Source: Tritrichomonas foetus (taxonomy: Eukaryota > Parabasalia > Tritrichomonadida > Tritrichomonadidae). From it: a DNA stretch of 27,183 nucleotides. Below, piece by piece: positions 1 through 9,905 of the stretch. The first letter of the stretch is position 1; each line of letters begins with the position of its first letter. The notes under the pieces were generated by a model, which was not told where the DNA came from, made no database searches, and was given only the letters and a program-made list of their open reading frames with translations. The position numbers and the translations under genes were made by a program. The DNA lies in NCBI GenBank assembly GCA_001839685.1, contig MLAK01000618.1, positions 1 through 27,183 on the forward strand, given 5' to 3'.

Positions 1-582
1 AATAAAATATGACCGTTTAATGAACCGTTTATTTCCTTCACTTTTTCTCTCAATTTCCAAAGGCGGAAAAAGGGCTTGTCAAATCCAAACGCCACGGTTG
101 TTATCACACTTCTGTTTAGACACTATGACTATTCCATATCAAAGTAAAATTGAGTTTCACTAAAAATATTGAAGCACTTTTCTTTTTTCGAATAGATCAT
201 TTTATAACAACCAGTTTAATTGCGAAGAATGATTCTTCGAATCAGGATCAACCAATAGAAAAAGTCTGACGGAAATTCTGAAGAATTCAGAATTTTCAGA
301 ATCATATAAAATTTGAGAAAGAAAGGATAACTTTTCAATAAAATTTTGACCATTTTCTACTTTTTGATCGGTTATTCACTTTTCTTCTCTAACCCCACCA
401 ATATTTCTTATTTTCGTCACATTTTAAGTAATTTTACTGCATAAAATACTTCTATGATATATTTCGTCCCCATTATTTTCAAAAATTGACCACAGACTGA
501 TATATAGAAAAATATAAAGTGATGTCAATTTCGCTACACTGTGCAACTTTTTGAAGGGAAAAAGTTGTGATCTCTATAGAAT
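1..582. other. Non-coding region upstream of TOR
   Basis: I see no convincing gene here. The stretch is AT-rich and holds two small palindromes. One is at 223-239, with arms CGAAGAAT/ATTCTTCG around one base. The other is at 273-295, with 10-base arms AAATTCTGAA/TTCAGAATTT around a 3-base loop. The second overlaps the TGACGGA...GAATTC element listed separately. No tRNA-like or other RNA gene was recognised. Confidence 0.6.
267..288 (+). promoter_or_regulatory. Upstream element shared with the kinase gene (TGACGGA...GAATTC)
   Basis: The stretch begins with TGACGGA (267-273) and ends with GAATTC (283-288), with AATTCTGAA between. A very similar 23-base stretch lies upstream of the protein kinase gene on the minus strand (8666-8688). 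Both have the same orientation relative to their gene. Here it is about 310 bases before the TOR ATG, much further than in the kinase gene. Seen directly: the shared sequence. Inferred: that it is regulatory. Confidence 0.35.
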
Positions 583-587
583 TCATA
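583..587 (+). promoter_or_regulatory. Initiator-like motif (TCATA) of the TOR gene
   Basis: TCATA fits the trichomonad initiator consensus TCA(+1)YW. The A is at 585, 12 bases before the ATG at 597, which suits the very short leaders of this group. It lies downstream of a possible upstream non-ATG start at 567, which supports the ATG at 597 as the true start. The motif is short and expected by chance in AT-rich DNA; its position is what makes it credible. Confidence 0.5.
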
Positions 588-596
588 ATATCCAGA

Positions 597-3500
597 ATGG
601 AGCTTGAAACAATTAAAATTCCTCGAACATCATCGGATATTATTGAATCCTATCGAAATTATTACAAGTCTTTTGAATTGGATTTACTCCACGTCAGTAA
701 TAAAAATTTTACGAATTATATTAATCAGTATTTAGGCATGCTTTTGAATTTATGTAAACACCCAGGTAATTCAAATCAGATCAGAGCTGCCATTGGAATC
801 CTTTCTCTTCATCGTTTTGGTTATCATAATTTCCAGTCACTTGTTCAACTTTTTGACCGAATAATTCCACAAATGGATTTTGAATACATTAAATTTACAA
901 GCTGGGTGGCCGGACAACTAATTAACCATCCAGATATTGAAGAGTCTCGATATGTTACACATTTATTAACAAGAATATTTGAATGGACCAAAGCAATCGG
1001 TCGTAGGGCAAGACCATTACATGCTGTAGAGCTTCTAGCATCACTTTCTACAAATGCTGGTAACTATGTGGTTACATTTTTCCCTTCGTTGCAAATCATC
1101 ATTTGGTCGCTTGTTTCACATCCTTCATTACAAGTATTGAAAACTACAGCTAGTGCAATAAGTGCATATTTGAAAGCTATTATGAGATATGGGAGAGCTG
1201 AGCTTGAGAATATTATGGCTTTTTTTGTAGAGTTGTGTTTAAAACTTTTAAGTTTTGAAGATCCAATTAAAGAATATGCAGCACTTTTACTTCTCGAAGT
1301 ATTAGTGAACGATAATCCTTCTTTTTTCATTAATGAAAATGTTCACATAATAAAAATCATTTTTGAAGACTTTTATGACAGCTCAATTCTCGTGCAAAGT
1401 CAAACATATGTAACTCTTGCTTGCTTCTCACAAGTCGACTCTCAATATTTTATTGAAATGATTGCAGATGAAATGCTTGAAATTACTGAAAGTTTAATTA
1501 CTGAATTTCCAAATGAGATTTCAAAATCACTTTGCTTACTTTGTAAAACGATTCCAGAATTTGTTGAACAACATCTTCAAATGTATACTGAATTCGCAAA
1601 AATGATAATTGAAGATGAACCAGATTCTGCATTTTTAATTTTATCTGCTGTTGTTGAAAATTTCCATGAAAAAATTTTTCCACTTGACTTTGAATTTATT
1701 AATAAGAAAATTAATCATTTTTATATAAATTTCATGGTTGAATTACTTAAATTAAATACTACTGAACAAAATGAAATTAATGAAAAACTTTGTTTAAAGT
1801 TAATTGAAGAATTAAAATCAAATGATAAATATTATGCAACAATTTTAATTTCTAAAATGTCATTAAAATCATTTACCTCAGCAACAGCTTTACTTCCACT
1901 ATTATGGGATTTAACAAATGATGAAAATGAAAAAATAAGAAAGGTTATTCCAAATGCCATATTTAATATAGCTAGACAGAATACAGATTCCATAACTATT
2001 GTTGAAACATCTAAAAATTTGTTACAAATCGCAATGTTTGAACAAAAAATTGATGTACGCCGCTCAATAATTAAAGCTTTATCTGCAAATGTTGTAGAGG
2101 AACTTGCAGGTCAAGAATTTTTAGATTTTTATAAAATATTTCTTGAAGATGAAAATTTTATTGTAAGAAAATTAACAATTAAATTTTTAGCAAAAATTAT
2201 GGAATTTAATCCGATGCCTTTAAATTCAATGATTAGAGAAACAATTTTGAATAATTTTTTTATTATTAGACATGTCCCGCAAATCCAAAAAAGGGCCACC
2301 GCAATGAGATTATTACCTTATTTAATAAAAGCATCAGCTATGACTATAAAAGCTTATTCAAAAGGTATTATGGATATTGTTACTAAATCTCTTGAAGAAG
2401 CAGCTAAAAAACAGCAATATGAAAACTTTTTAGAAGAAGATGCGCAAGTTTCAATCATTATATCTATTATTAAAACTTTAACTTTATTAGCCCCACTTGA
2501 TCCGAAAGTTGTGTCACACAATTCTGAATTTATTATTCCAAAAATATGTGGAATTGCAATGACAACTGAACATCGAAAAATTTCTTTAAGTATATTTCAT
2601 TTATTATATGTACTTTTAACACCACCTGCTTCAACTTTAGTTATTCGTGCACAAGTTCCCATTATTTTATCATATTGTACAGAATATTTAAAGAAAACAC
2701 ACTCACGAAAAGCAAAAATATCAATCCTTAAAGTTCTTGGTGCAATTGGAGTTCCCGAAGTCCATCAGAGACAGCTATCAAAAGGAACTCAAACACCAGC
2801 AAACATTAATGATCAATTAGCACGCTTATTTTTCCAGCCAAGTCGAGATTCTGAACCCGAAAATGTTGATGATTCAATTTTATTAAACCGAAATGCATCT
2901 GAACAGTACTTTTCATGCTTTACTGCAGCTTCTTTAATGAAAATTTTATGTGAAGATAGTATGAAAGCGTATTATGAAGAAACAATCCATGCACTTGTCA
3001 AAGTTTTAAGTAAGCCAAAAATGTGGATACTTAGTTATTATGACAATTTTATTGATAGATTATTAGTTATATTAGAAGACTCCACCAATGATGAAATTAA
3101 TGAATATATGAAACATTTTACATATCTAGTTTCAAATTCAATGCAAAATGTATCGCCTTTTGTGAAACGGAGCTTATCATTTATAACCAAACATTTTTGT
3201 GATACATTAGCTTCAAGCTTTTTAGATTTAATTATTGCCTTCCTTGAATCAATTCGAGATGGATTTTCTCCGTATGCTTCAGATACAATTTGCCTTCTTG
3301 TTGGGTGCCTTGAAGAAAAAAGAGCAAGTGATACACTTATTTGTAAAAAAGTTTTAAGGGCATTTACTTTAATTAGTGTATATGCTACTGATTTATTATA
3401 TATGATTATTCCACAAGTATCAGAAACAATTATCTCTAAGATGACATTAACTGATGTAAAAATTGCAGCTTTAAGAACCCTAATTTCCTTGATTAATACT

Positions 3501-6500
3501 ATTGACATCAAAAACTTTTTTGGTCCAATTTCACGTGTTTTGTCATATTGTATAACATCAGATAAGAAAAGCATATTTAAAGTAGGTTATACATTATTAA
3601 ACAATGTGCTGGTTTCACATGGGCAAGCATTTCTTAATTATTCTGATCCACTTTTTAGAATGATGAAACAAAAAAATTTAATTACTCCTGATCTTAAAAG
3701 ACTTATTGATGCAACTGCTCAAGGAAATAGAATAGTTCTAAGTGCTAGCATTGATTCAATGGCAAGCCAAAATCAAAACTTGAATCCTGAAACAAAAAGA
3801 ATTCCATTTTTCTCTGAAGAAGCAATTATTGCTCGTGCTCAAAGTTCAGTGATTGGTGTTGGACATCAACTTGAACAATGGCTATATAGTTTCATGTTAT
3901 CAATAATTTCCAACTCACCATCACCTGCAATTCGAAGTTGTTATATTTTAGCTACATCATATTATCCATTAGCGGCAAAATTGTTTAATGCAGCATTTCT
4001 CAGTTGTTGGTCAGCAATAAGTGAAACAGGAAAAGAACAGTTAAAAAATTTCTTTTCAAGTATTTTATTTTCTTCAGAAAATTATGATTCTGTAGCCAAT
4101 GAACTTCTAGAATTAGTTATATTCATGGATAAAATAGAACAACCTTTTGATTTACCAATCCCTGAATTAATTAAATCATCGATAAAATATGGAAAATATC
4201 AATATGCTTTGAAACTTCAACAAGAAATTTTATATAAATCACCTAATAATGTGATTCATATATCTTCTCTTATTGATATTCTTATTCAATTAGGACAATG
4301 GGATGATGCTAGTGGCCTTTGGCGTAAAAGTCAGACTAAATCAGCTACATTAAACAGATCAGAAGTTTTAGCTCATTTGAAAATCTGGGATCAAGCAGAA
4401 ATTGCTTTCGCTGAACAATATAAAAAGAGTCATAATTTTAACTCATTAATGGGACTTGCTGAATCACTTGTAAATTTATCAAAATGGTCAGAACTTTTTG
4501 ATCTTTTTGATGAATTTACATCACTTGAGATTGGTCAAAAACGACAAATTTCTCCATTTTTTGCTGAAGCAGCACTTCATTTAAATAAATGGAATCAATT
4601 AGAACAAGTTCTTCAACATTCACCAAACGATTCAGTTAGATGCCAAATTCTTCATGCACTTTTACTTCTTCATAAAAAAGATTATGAAGCTCTTTCTTCT
4701 TTAATTAATAATACGTTCTCTTTGATTGCTTCTCGTCCAATTGCTTATTGGGCAGAAAATCAACTAACTCATCGAGATATTGTTTTACTGTGTGAAGAAC
4801 TTGTTGAAGTGAATGAAATGAAAAGCTGGCTCACTGAGCCAAAACAAAGAGATATTATTGAAGAAATATGGAATGAACGATTAAAAACAATGCCTCGAGA
4901 TTTTGATTTATGGATGTCACTTACACAAAATCGAGTTAGAGTTGCAAATGCTCGTTCAGACTCACTTATTCAATTATTTCAGTTGAAAAGTATTTCATTA
5001 GGTACCAAAAATCATGTGAATTCTTTTGATATTCTTTTCCCAAATTTCACAAATAATCAAGCGCCAGATATGATTAAAATGTGTAGAGCAATTACTGAAT
5101 GGAATACAGGAAATAAAATTGTTGCGCTGAAACAGATGATGCTTTTGACAACATCTAGAGAAGCTTCATTTCAAGCAAATTATTTCTATGCAAACTGGCT
5201 AATTGAAACAAAACCGAATTCAATAGAAACTTTTAAAAAGGCTTATGTTCATTTATCTCATTCTGTTTCTCTAATTGATGATAAAACAATCAAAAAATTC
5301 CATGATTGTGAAAAGCCAATGTTTGTTAAATCATGTAAACTTGTTTTTCCTTCACAAATTTACAAAGAACTGGTAATGCATAACAGCCAAATTGAAATGC
5401 TTCGAAAATGGAGTCAAATTAATTCATCATTGGTTTGCTTTGAACCAGATAATCGAGCAAAATATGCAATTAATGCAATTTCTGCATTATCAAGATGCGC
5501 CTCACTTAGTCCTTCTTTCCCCGATGTTGTAAACCTTTTAAACCTATTTTTCGAAAATTCAGATAATGAAATTATTTTCGATCAAACTAAAAATTATGTG
5601 AAAAACATATCAGTAAAGTTGCTTCTTCAAGCTTCGCCACAAATTATTGTTCAATTATCACATTCAGAATTATATGTTCGAAATTTTGTCCAAAATTTGG
5701 TATTTGAATTATTACTTGATCATTATCATTGTTTGGTTTTTTCATTAATAGTAACAAGTTATTCTAAAAATCAAACTCGTGCTAATTCTGCAAGATCTAT
5801 TCTTGAGAAACTAAAAATGAAAAGTCCATCGATTTCTGATGAAGTTAAACTAATCAGAAATGCTCTTTTGAGAGCAGCTGTTACATGGAGTGAAAGCATA
5901 TTACAAAACATTTCCGATATTTTTGAATATTTCCAAAGAAAAATGACTGATAAAATTCTAGAAACATTGAGATCAATTATCACGCTTGTATCAAAGCCAC
6001 GATGTGAAATGCATGATAATTTCCTCCAACAATATTCCAAGAACATTACAATTTTACAGCAAATACTGAAAATATATACTCCTGGAAATGTAACATCTCT
6101 CAGCCAAATATCTCAATGGTGTAAAAACATGCAAGATAGCTTAACAGATGACTTAAAACGCATTAAAACCATCCAACTTGCTTCAATTAGTGAAGAATTA
6201 GGAAAGAAAACTGATTTTAAACTTGCGGTTTTCGGTTCTTATAAACCAAACAAGCCTGTTAATCACATAAAATATTTCGTAGGCCAATTTTCGGTTTATA
6301 TGAGTAAGCAACAGCCCAAAGATGTCGTAGTGAAAGGTGAAGATGGCGTTTTTTACCAATATTTACTTAAAGGCCACGAGGATCTTCGACTTGATGAGCG
6401 AATTCAGCAATTTTTCCGATTAATCAATTCGATTTTATTGAAAGAAACTAAGTTTAATTCAAGTACAATACAAACTGTTGCAGTAATTCCACTTTCAATG

Positions 6501-7349
6501 AGTCATGGTTTAGTTCAATGGGCAACTGGAACAGATACACTTCGTACAATTATAGAAAACTATCGTCGTCTTCATCGTTTGGATCCAATGATGGAATATG
6601 TTCTTGCTGATGATCTTTCAAACACAAATTATGACTATTTGGAACCAATTCAAAAGATGCAGATTCTAGAAACAATAAGTAACCAATGTCCTGATGATGA
6701 TCTTGCAGGTTTCTTTTGGCTAAAGACACAAAATGCTGAAACTTGGCTGAAACATTCACAAACATTCTCAATTTCAGCGTCAATGATGTCAATTGTTGGT
6801 TATGTAATTGGTCTTGGTGATAGACATCCATCAAATTTATTAATAGATCGAACTTCTGGGAAAATTGTTCATATTGATTTCGGTGATTGTTTTGAGAAAG
6901 CTCAAAGAAGGAAATATTTACCTGAAGTTGTACCCTTCCGTCTTACTAGACAAATTGTAAAGGCTCTTGGTGCAGGTGGAGTTGATGGAAGCTTTAAATC
7001 ATCTTTCATTTCAATGAGTCATGTTTTAAGAAATAATCGACAGGTTTTAGAAACTGTACTTGCTATTTTTGTACATGAGCCATTGAGCAACACTGACGAT
7101 TTTTCAATTGATCTTGATAATTCAAATGATGAATTGGCCAATTCTTTTAGAGCAATGAAAAGTGATGAAAAGAAGAATATTTCATCACCGGCACAAATGA
7201 GACATAGAATTAATCAAAAACTTACAGGTGAAGATTTTACACCTGGAAAATTCCTCTCAGTAGAAAATCAAGCAACTCTTCTTATTAAGAATGCAATCGA
7301 CCCATATAATTTAAGCAAAATGTACAGTGGATGGTGTCCTTTTTGGTAA
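597..7349 (+). CDS. TOR: TOR (target of rapamycin) Ser/Thr kinase, PIKK family
   Basis: This is the large PI3K-related kinase that is the catalytic core of TOR complexes, controlling growth and translation in response to nutrients. The reading frame opens at 567 with GTG; the first ATG is at 597 and follows an initiator-like TCATA, giving 2250 residues (TORs are usually about 2,300-2,600). Residues 1 to about 1150 are helical HEAT-type repeats. FAT spans about 1185-1750, and a divergent FRB starts near W1764. The kinase lobe begins near A1877: ATP-binding K1925 in LLKGHEDLRLDER, catalytic loop GLGDRHPSN with D2075 and N2080, and DFG at 2094-2096 in HIDFGDCFE. The FATC ends LSKMYSGWCPFW; the terminal GWCPFW is diagnostic of TOR rather than ATM, ATR or DNA-PK. 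The FRB lacks the rapamycin-contacting Trp and is about 19 residues shorter between the conserved WC (W1841) and the kinase lobe. The gene converges with the kinase gene downstream. Confidence 0.97.
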   Translation: MELETIKIPRTSSDIIESYRNYYKSFELDLLHVSNKNFTNYINQYLGMLLNLCKHPGNSNQIRAAIGILSLHRFGYHNFQSLVQLFDRIIPQMDFEYIKFTSWVAGQLINHPDIEESRYVTHLLTRIFEWTKAIGRRARPLHAVELLASLSTNAGNYVVTFFPSLQIIIWSLVSHPSLQVLKTTASAISAYLKAIMRYGRAELENIMAFFVELCLKLLSFEDPIKEYAALLLLEVLVNDNPSFFINENVHIIKIIFEDFYDSSILVQSQTYVTLACFSQVDSQYFIEMIADEMLEITESLITEFPNEISKSLCLLCKTIPEFVEQHLQMYTEFAKMIIEDEPDSAFLILSAVVENFHEKIFPLDFEFINKKINHFYINFMVELLKLNTTEQNEINEKLCLKLIEELKSNDKYYATILISKMSLKSFTSATALLPLLWDLTNDENEKIRKVIPNAIFNIARQNTDSITIVETSKNLLQIAMFEQKIDVRRSIIKALSANVVEELAGQEFLDFYKIFLEDENFIVRKLTIKFLAKIMEFNPMPLNSMIRETILNNFFIIRHVPQIQKRATAMRLLPYLIKASAMTIKAYSKGIMDIVTKSLEEAAKKQQYENFLEEDAQVSIIISIIKTLTLLAPLDPKVVSHNSEFIIPKICGIAMTTEHRKISLSIFHLLYVLLTPPASTLVIRAQVPIILSYCTEYLKKTHSRKAKISILKVLGAIGVPEVHQRQLSKGTQTPANINDQLARLFFQPSRDSEPENVDDSILLNRNASEQYFSCFTAASLMKILCEDSMKAYYEETIHALVKVLSKPKMWILSYYDNFIDRLLVILEDSTNDEINEYMKHFTYLVSNSMQNVSPFVKRSLSFITKHFCDTLASSFLDLIIAFLESIRDGFSPYASDTICLLVGCLEEKRASDTLICKKVLRAFTLISVYATDLLYMIIPQVSETIISKMTLTDVKIAALRTLISLINTIDIKNFFGPISRVLSYCITSDKKSIFKVGYTLLNNVLVSHGQAFLNYSDPLFRMMKQKNLITPDLKRLIDATAQGNRIVLSASIDSMASQNQNLNPETKRIPFFSEEAIIARAQSSVIGVGHQLEQWLYSFMLSIISNSPSPAIRSCYILATSYYPLAAKLFNAAFLSCWSAISETGKEQLKNFFSSILFSSENYDSVANELLELVIFMDKIEQPFDLPIPELIKSSIKYGKYQYALKLQQEILYKSPNNVIHISSLIDILIQLGQWDDASGLWRKSQTKSATLNRSEVLAHLKIWDQAEIAFAEQYKKSHNFNSLMGLAESLVNLSKWSELFDLFDEFTSLEIGQKRQISPFFAEAALHLNKWNQLEQVLQHSPNDSVRCQILHALLLLHKKDYEALSSLINNTFSLIASRPIAYWAENQLTHRDIVLLCEELVEVNEMKSWLTEPKQRDIIEEIWNERLKTMPRDFDLWMSLTQNRVRVANARSDSLIQLFQLKSISLGTKNHVNSFDILFPNFTNNQAPDMIKMCRAITEWNTGNKIVALKQMMLLTTSREASFQANYFYANWLIETKPNSIETFKKAYVHLSHSVSLIDDKTIKKFHDCEKPMFVKSCKLVFPSQIYKELVMHNSQIEMLRKWSQINSSLVCFEPDNRAKYAINAISALSRCASLSPSFPDVVNLLNLFFENSDNEIIFDQTKNYVKNISVKLLLQASPQIIVQLSHSELYVRNFVQNLVFELLLDHYHCLVFSLIVTSYSKNQTRANSARSILEKLKMKSPSISDEVKLIRNALLRAAVTWSESILQNISDIFEYFQRKMTDKILETLRSIITLVSKPRCEMHDNFLQQYSKNITILQQILKIYTPGNVTSLSQISQWCKNMQDSLTDDLKRIKTIQLASISEELGKKTDFKLAVFGSYKPNKPVNHIKYFVGQFSVYMSKQQPKDVVVKGEDGVFYQYLLKGHEDLRLDERIQQFFRLINSILLKETKFNSSTIQTVAVIPLSMSHGLVQWATGTDTLRTIIENYRRLHRLDPMMEYVLADDLSNTNYDYLEPIQKMQILETISNQCPDDDLAGFFWLKTQNAETWLKHSQTFSISASMMSIVGYVIGLGDRHPSNLLIDRTSGKIVHIDFGDCFEKAQRRKYLPEVVPFRLTRQIVKALGAGGVDGSFKSSFISMSHVLRNNRQVLETVLAIFVHEPLSNTDDFSIDLDNSNDELANSFRAMKSDEKKNISSPAQMRHRINQKLTGEDFTPGKFLSVENQATLLIKNAIDPYNLSKMYSGWCPFW

Positions 7350-7619
7350 GAGGGATCAGTGACTATTGTATTTTTTTAACATGTTTTTATAGATAGAATA
7401 TAAAATCAAATTTTATAGATTGTATTATTAGAAATATTATAGATAATAAAGTATATTATTCGTTTTCTTAACATTTCATTTTTCTTAACTTTTGAAATAT
7501 CTTTTGTGAGATGAATCACTACTTTCCTTATCATTACTTGAATCAATCATTTGATTTGATTAAAAAAATATTCAAAAATCGATTCATAAAAATTTATTCA
7601 TACAAAAAATATAAAAAAC

Positions 7620-8615
7620 TCATGATGAATTCCTCATCCTATTAATTTTTTCAAGAATGCTTCCCAACTTGTTGTCAATCTTGGCTGTTGTATTGGGAGT
7701 ATTTGATGGTGGGACGATTTTGTTTGGTTTTGAAGATGAATCCACTTTATCATCAAAACCATTTTTTGGTTCAAAGTTTGTAACAAGGTCAAAAGTATCC
7801 ATAGATGACCTATGTTTGATATCAGAGAAGAAATCGTGGTTGATTGCTTCAATCAGTGACATTCTTTTTTCAGGTTCAATAGTCAATAAACCTTTCAAAA
7901 AGTTGATGCATTCATGTGACATGTTAGATGGAAAATTAATTTCCTTTGTTTTAATTTCATTGATCAATTCTTTCTTGTTATTCTGTGACTTCCATGGCAA
8001 CCTTCCGGTCAGCATCTCATAGAACGTCACGCCTAAACTCCATGCATCTGCCTTCTGACCTGAATATTCACTTTTCAGAAAAAGTTCAGGCGCCGCATAA
8101 ACAGGCGATCCAACGCATCCTTTAACGATGTCTGAAGTAGCTCCGTTGATTGTTTCAAATTTAGCAGCAAGTCCGAAATCTGCTAATTTTGTTTTTCCCA
8201 TTGATGTGATTAAAATATTTTCTGGCTTGAGGTCTCTGTGACAGATTCCGTTAAGATGAACTTCATGTACACCTCTTAGAATGCTCTCAATGAATGGTTT
8301 GGCGGTAATTTCGCTCATCGTTGAGTGAAATTTGATATAATTTTTCATATCTCCACGTTGGCAAAATTCGAATATCATGTAGTAGTTATCGTTATCTGAG
8401 AAGTATTCGAACAACTGAGGGGTGTCATTAAGCCGATTCAGGAACATTCCAACATTAGCTTCGAATTTCACATTGGCGAGATTGTCGAGTTGCCTTTCGA
8501 TGACTTTCATAGCATAATGTTTCCCACCACGTTCAACAAGATACACAATTGCAAAGGCACCAGTTCCAATTGGCCTGATAACTCTGTAGTTGCCAACGAA
8601 TTGTGGGATAGACAT
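7620..8615 (-). CDS. Ser/Thr protein kinase, CAMK/AMPK-like
   Basis: A 331-residue soluble protein kinase with all catalytic landmarks: glycine loop GTGAFAIV (17-24), ATP lysine K37 in AMK, C-helix glutamate E52, catalytic loop HRDLKPEN (126-133), DFG (146-148), and the APE motif in GSPVYAAPE (169-177). The GSPxYAAPE form and overall layout resemble CAMK-group kinases of AMPK/SNF1 type. The position of the usual T-loop threonine (AMPK Thr172) appears to be Gly166, so activation may not use the standard site. Beyond the kinase domain (after about 265) is a short polar tail with no recognised domain. The ATG at 8615 lies 10 bases after an initiator-like TCATT. Trichomonads have large families of such kinases, so no specific orthologue is claimed. 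The 270-base spacer to TOR is non-coding. Confidence 0.93.
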   Translation of the reverse strand: MSIPQFVGNYRVIRPIGTGAFAIVYLVERGGKHYAMKVIERQLDNLANVKFEANVGMFLNRLNDTPQLFEYFSDNDNYYMIFEFCQRGDMKNYIKFHSTMSEITAKPFIESILRGVHEVHLNGICHRDLKPENILITSMGKTKLADFGLAAKFETINGATSDIVKGCVGSPVYAAPELFLKSEYSGQKADAWSLGVTFYEMLTGRLPWKSQNNKKELINEIKTKEINFPSNMSHECINFLKGLLTIEPEKRMSLIEAINHDFFSDIKHRSSMDTFDLVTNFEPKNGFDDKVDSSSKPNKIVPPSNTPNTTAKIDNKLGSILEKINRMRNSS

Positions 8616-8622
8616 GTTGACA

Positions 8623-8627
8623 AATGA
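8623..8627 (-). promoter_or_regulatory. Initiator-like motif (TCATT) of the kinase gene
   Basis: On the minus strand TCATT fits TCA(+1)YW, with the A at 8625 and the ATG at 8615. The implied leader is 10 bases, matching the spacing at the TOR and copy B helicase genes. Confidence 0.5.
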
Positions 8628-8665
8628 ACAAATAAAATTTTCTGATATTATTCAAATATTTGAAA

Positions 8666-8688
8666 GAATTCTGAGAAATTCTCCGTCA
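8666..8688 (-). promoter_or_regulatory. Upstream element shared with TOR (TGACGGA...GAATTC)
   Basis: Read on the minus strand this begins TGACGGA (8688-8682) and ends GAATTC (8671-8666), closely resembling 267-288 upstream of TOR. It lies about 50-75 bases before the kinase ATG. The similarity is seen directly; a shared regulator is inference. Confidence 0.35.
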
Positions 8689-9905
8689 TAATTTTAATGT
8701 TCCAACCTTCTCAAAATGATTTTCCTTTCTCAAAAAATCCAAACCATACACACAATTAATTTGGACACAGTATTCAAAATTTTATATCATGATCGGAAGA
8801 TGCAATTCATTATTGACGAGTAATGTACAAAATAGAGATATATGAGTCATTTTAATGATCTTCGAAAATATTGACTATTCCCTTAAATTTTTATAAAATT
8901 ACGGTTATTTTATTTTATTTTGAATAAAAATAACTCAAAGAATAAATTCAAGATAATGATGTGTTTCTCTCCAGAAACAAACCAATATAATAGCTTTCAG
9001 TCAATATACGATCGATGAAGATAAAAATTTGAAATGAAGTACTTATAAAAGATTAAATTCTGAACAGTAGAAAAATAAAATTGATAAAGAAAAAAGTATT
9101 TCTAATATCTTCATATTTTTACAATAAATTTGATTTTAATAAGCTTTTGTACAATAAATGCATAATTTATTATATAATAATATCTACACAATCACTAAAA
9201 ATCATCGAAAAAAGTGTTCGAATTTTGAATGCATTTCTGTTAAACAAAAAAAAAAAAAAAATGATTTTTTCAATTGAGTTTTGAATTCCCAGTATTTCAT
9301 TTCAATCATTTGTATCATTTTCTAATTTCATTTAAGTTAGAAAAAAGCATGCGAAAAGAGATACGTTGATTACCAATTCAAAAAAAAAAAAGGTAAAAAC
9401 ACATTCAAAAAGTAAACATATCAAAAGTAAATTCTATTAAATATAAAAGCATAGTTATTAAAAAGCCAAATTAACAAAAGTCGAACATATCGCAATTTCT
9501 GAGTGAATTCAAAAACCCAAGTTTATTTCATTTTTTCTTCTCCAAAACAGTAAGCTTTACCACTCTTATATAATTATACATATCTTTGTCCTATTGTTGA
9601 ATACTTATTTGGTCATATAATCACGAAATATGCATATCAAAAATTATTTTGATTATTTTTGTCAAACAGGATAAATAATCTTTACTCGCATAAAATTATG
9701 ACAATTATAAAACTTGTATAACAGAAAAATATAAAACTTCAGAAAAATGAAGTATTTGTTCTATCTAATTAATAACAAAAATATTTGCACATTTTTTGGA
9801 GAGTAAAAAATAGCATGATAAATTTCTTTGAGGATCAAATTAAGAATTGATATCCCATTTCCTCAAATTCTTGAACAATTTCAATTGAATACCAATCATA
9901 ATTTT
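8689..9905. other. Non-coding spacer, AT-rich
   Basis: No supportable gene. The longest open frame (9081-9284) starts with TTG and encodes low-complexity Ile/Lys/Phe-rich sequence. The spacer has homopolymer runs, including 16 A at 9246-9261 and 12 A at 9380-9391. It separates two minus-strand genes, so part may be the 3' end of the membrane protein's neighbour or promoter sequence of the kinase. No further structure was identified. Confidence 0.6.

Noticed and set aside
223..239. Short palindrome as a possible RNA hairpin or terminator
   Set aside because: The single-base loop is too small for a stable hairpin, and short palindromes are common at this base composition.
567..596. Upstream extension of TOR to a GTG at 567
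   Set aside because: The first codon is GTG and the initiator-like TCATA lies downstream of it; a eukaryotic start at the ATG at 597 fits better.
9081..9284. Open frame of 67 codons in the spacer
   Set aside because: It starts with TTG, is low-complexity and runs through a poly-A stretch; no domain.
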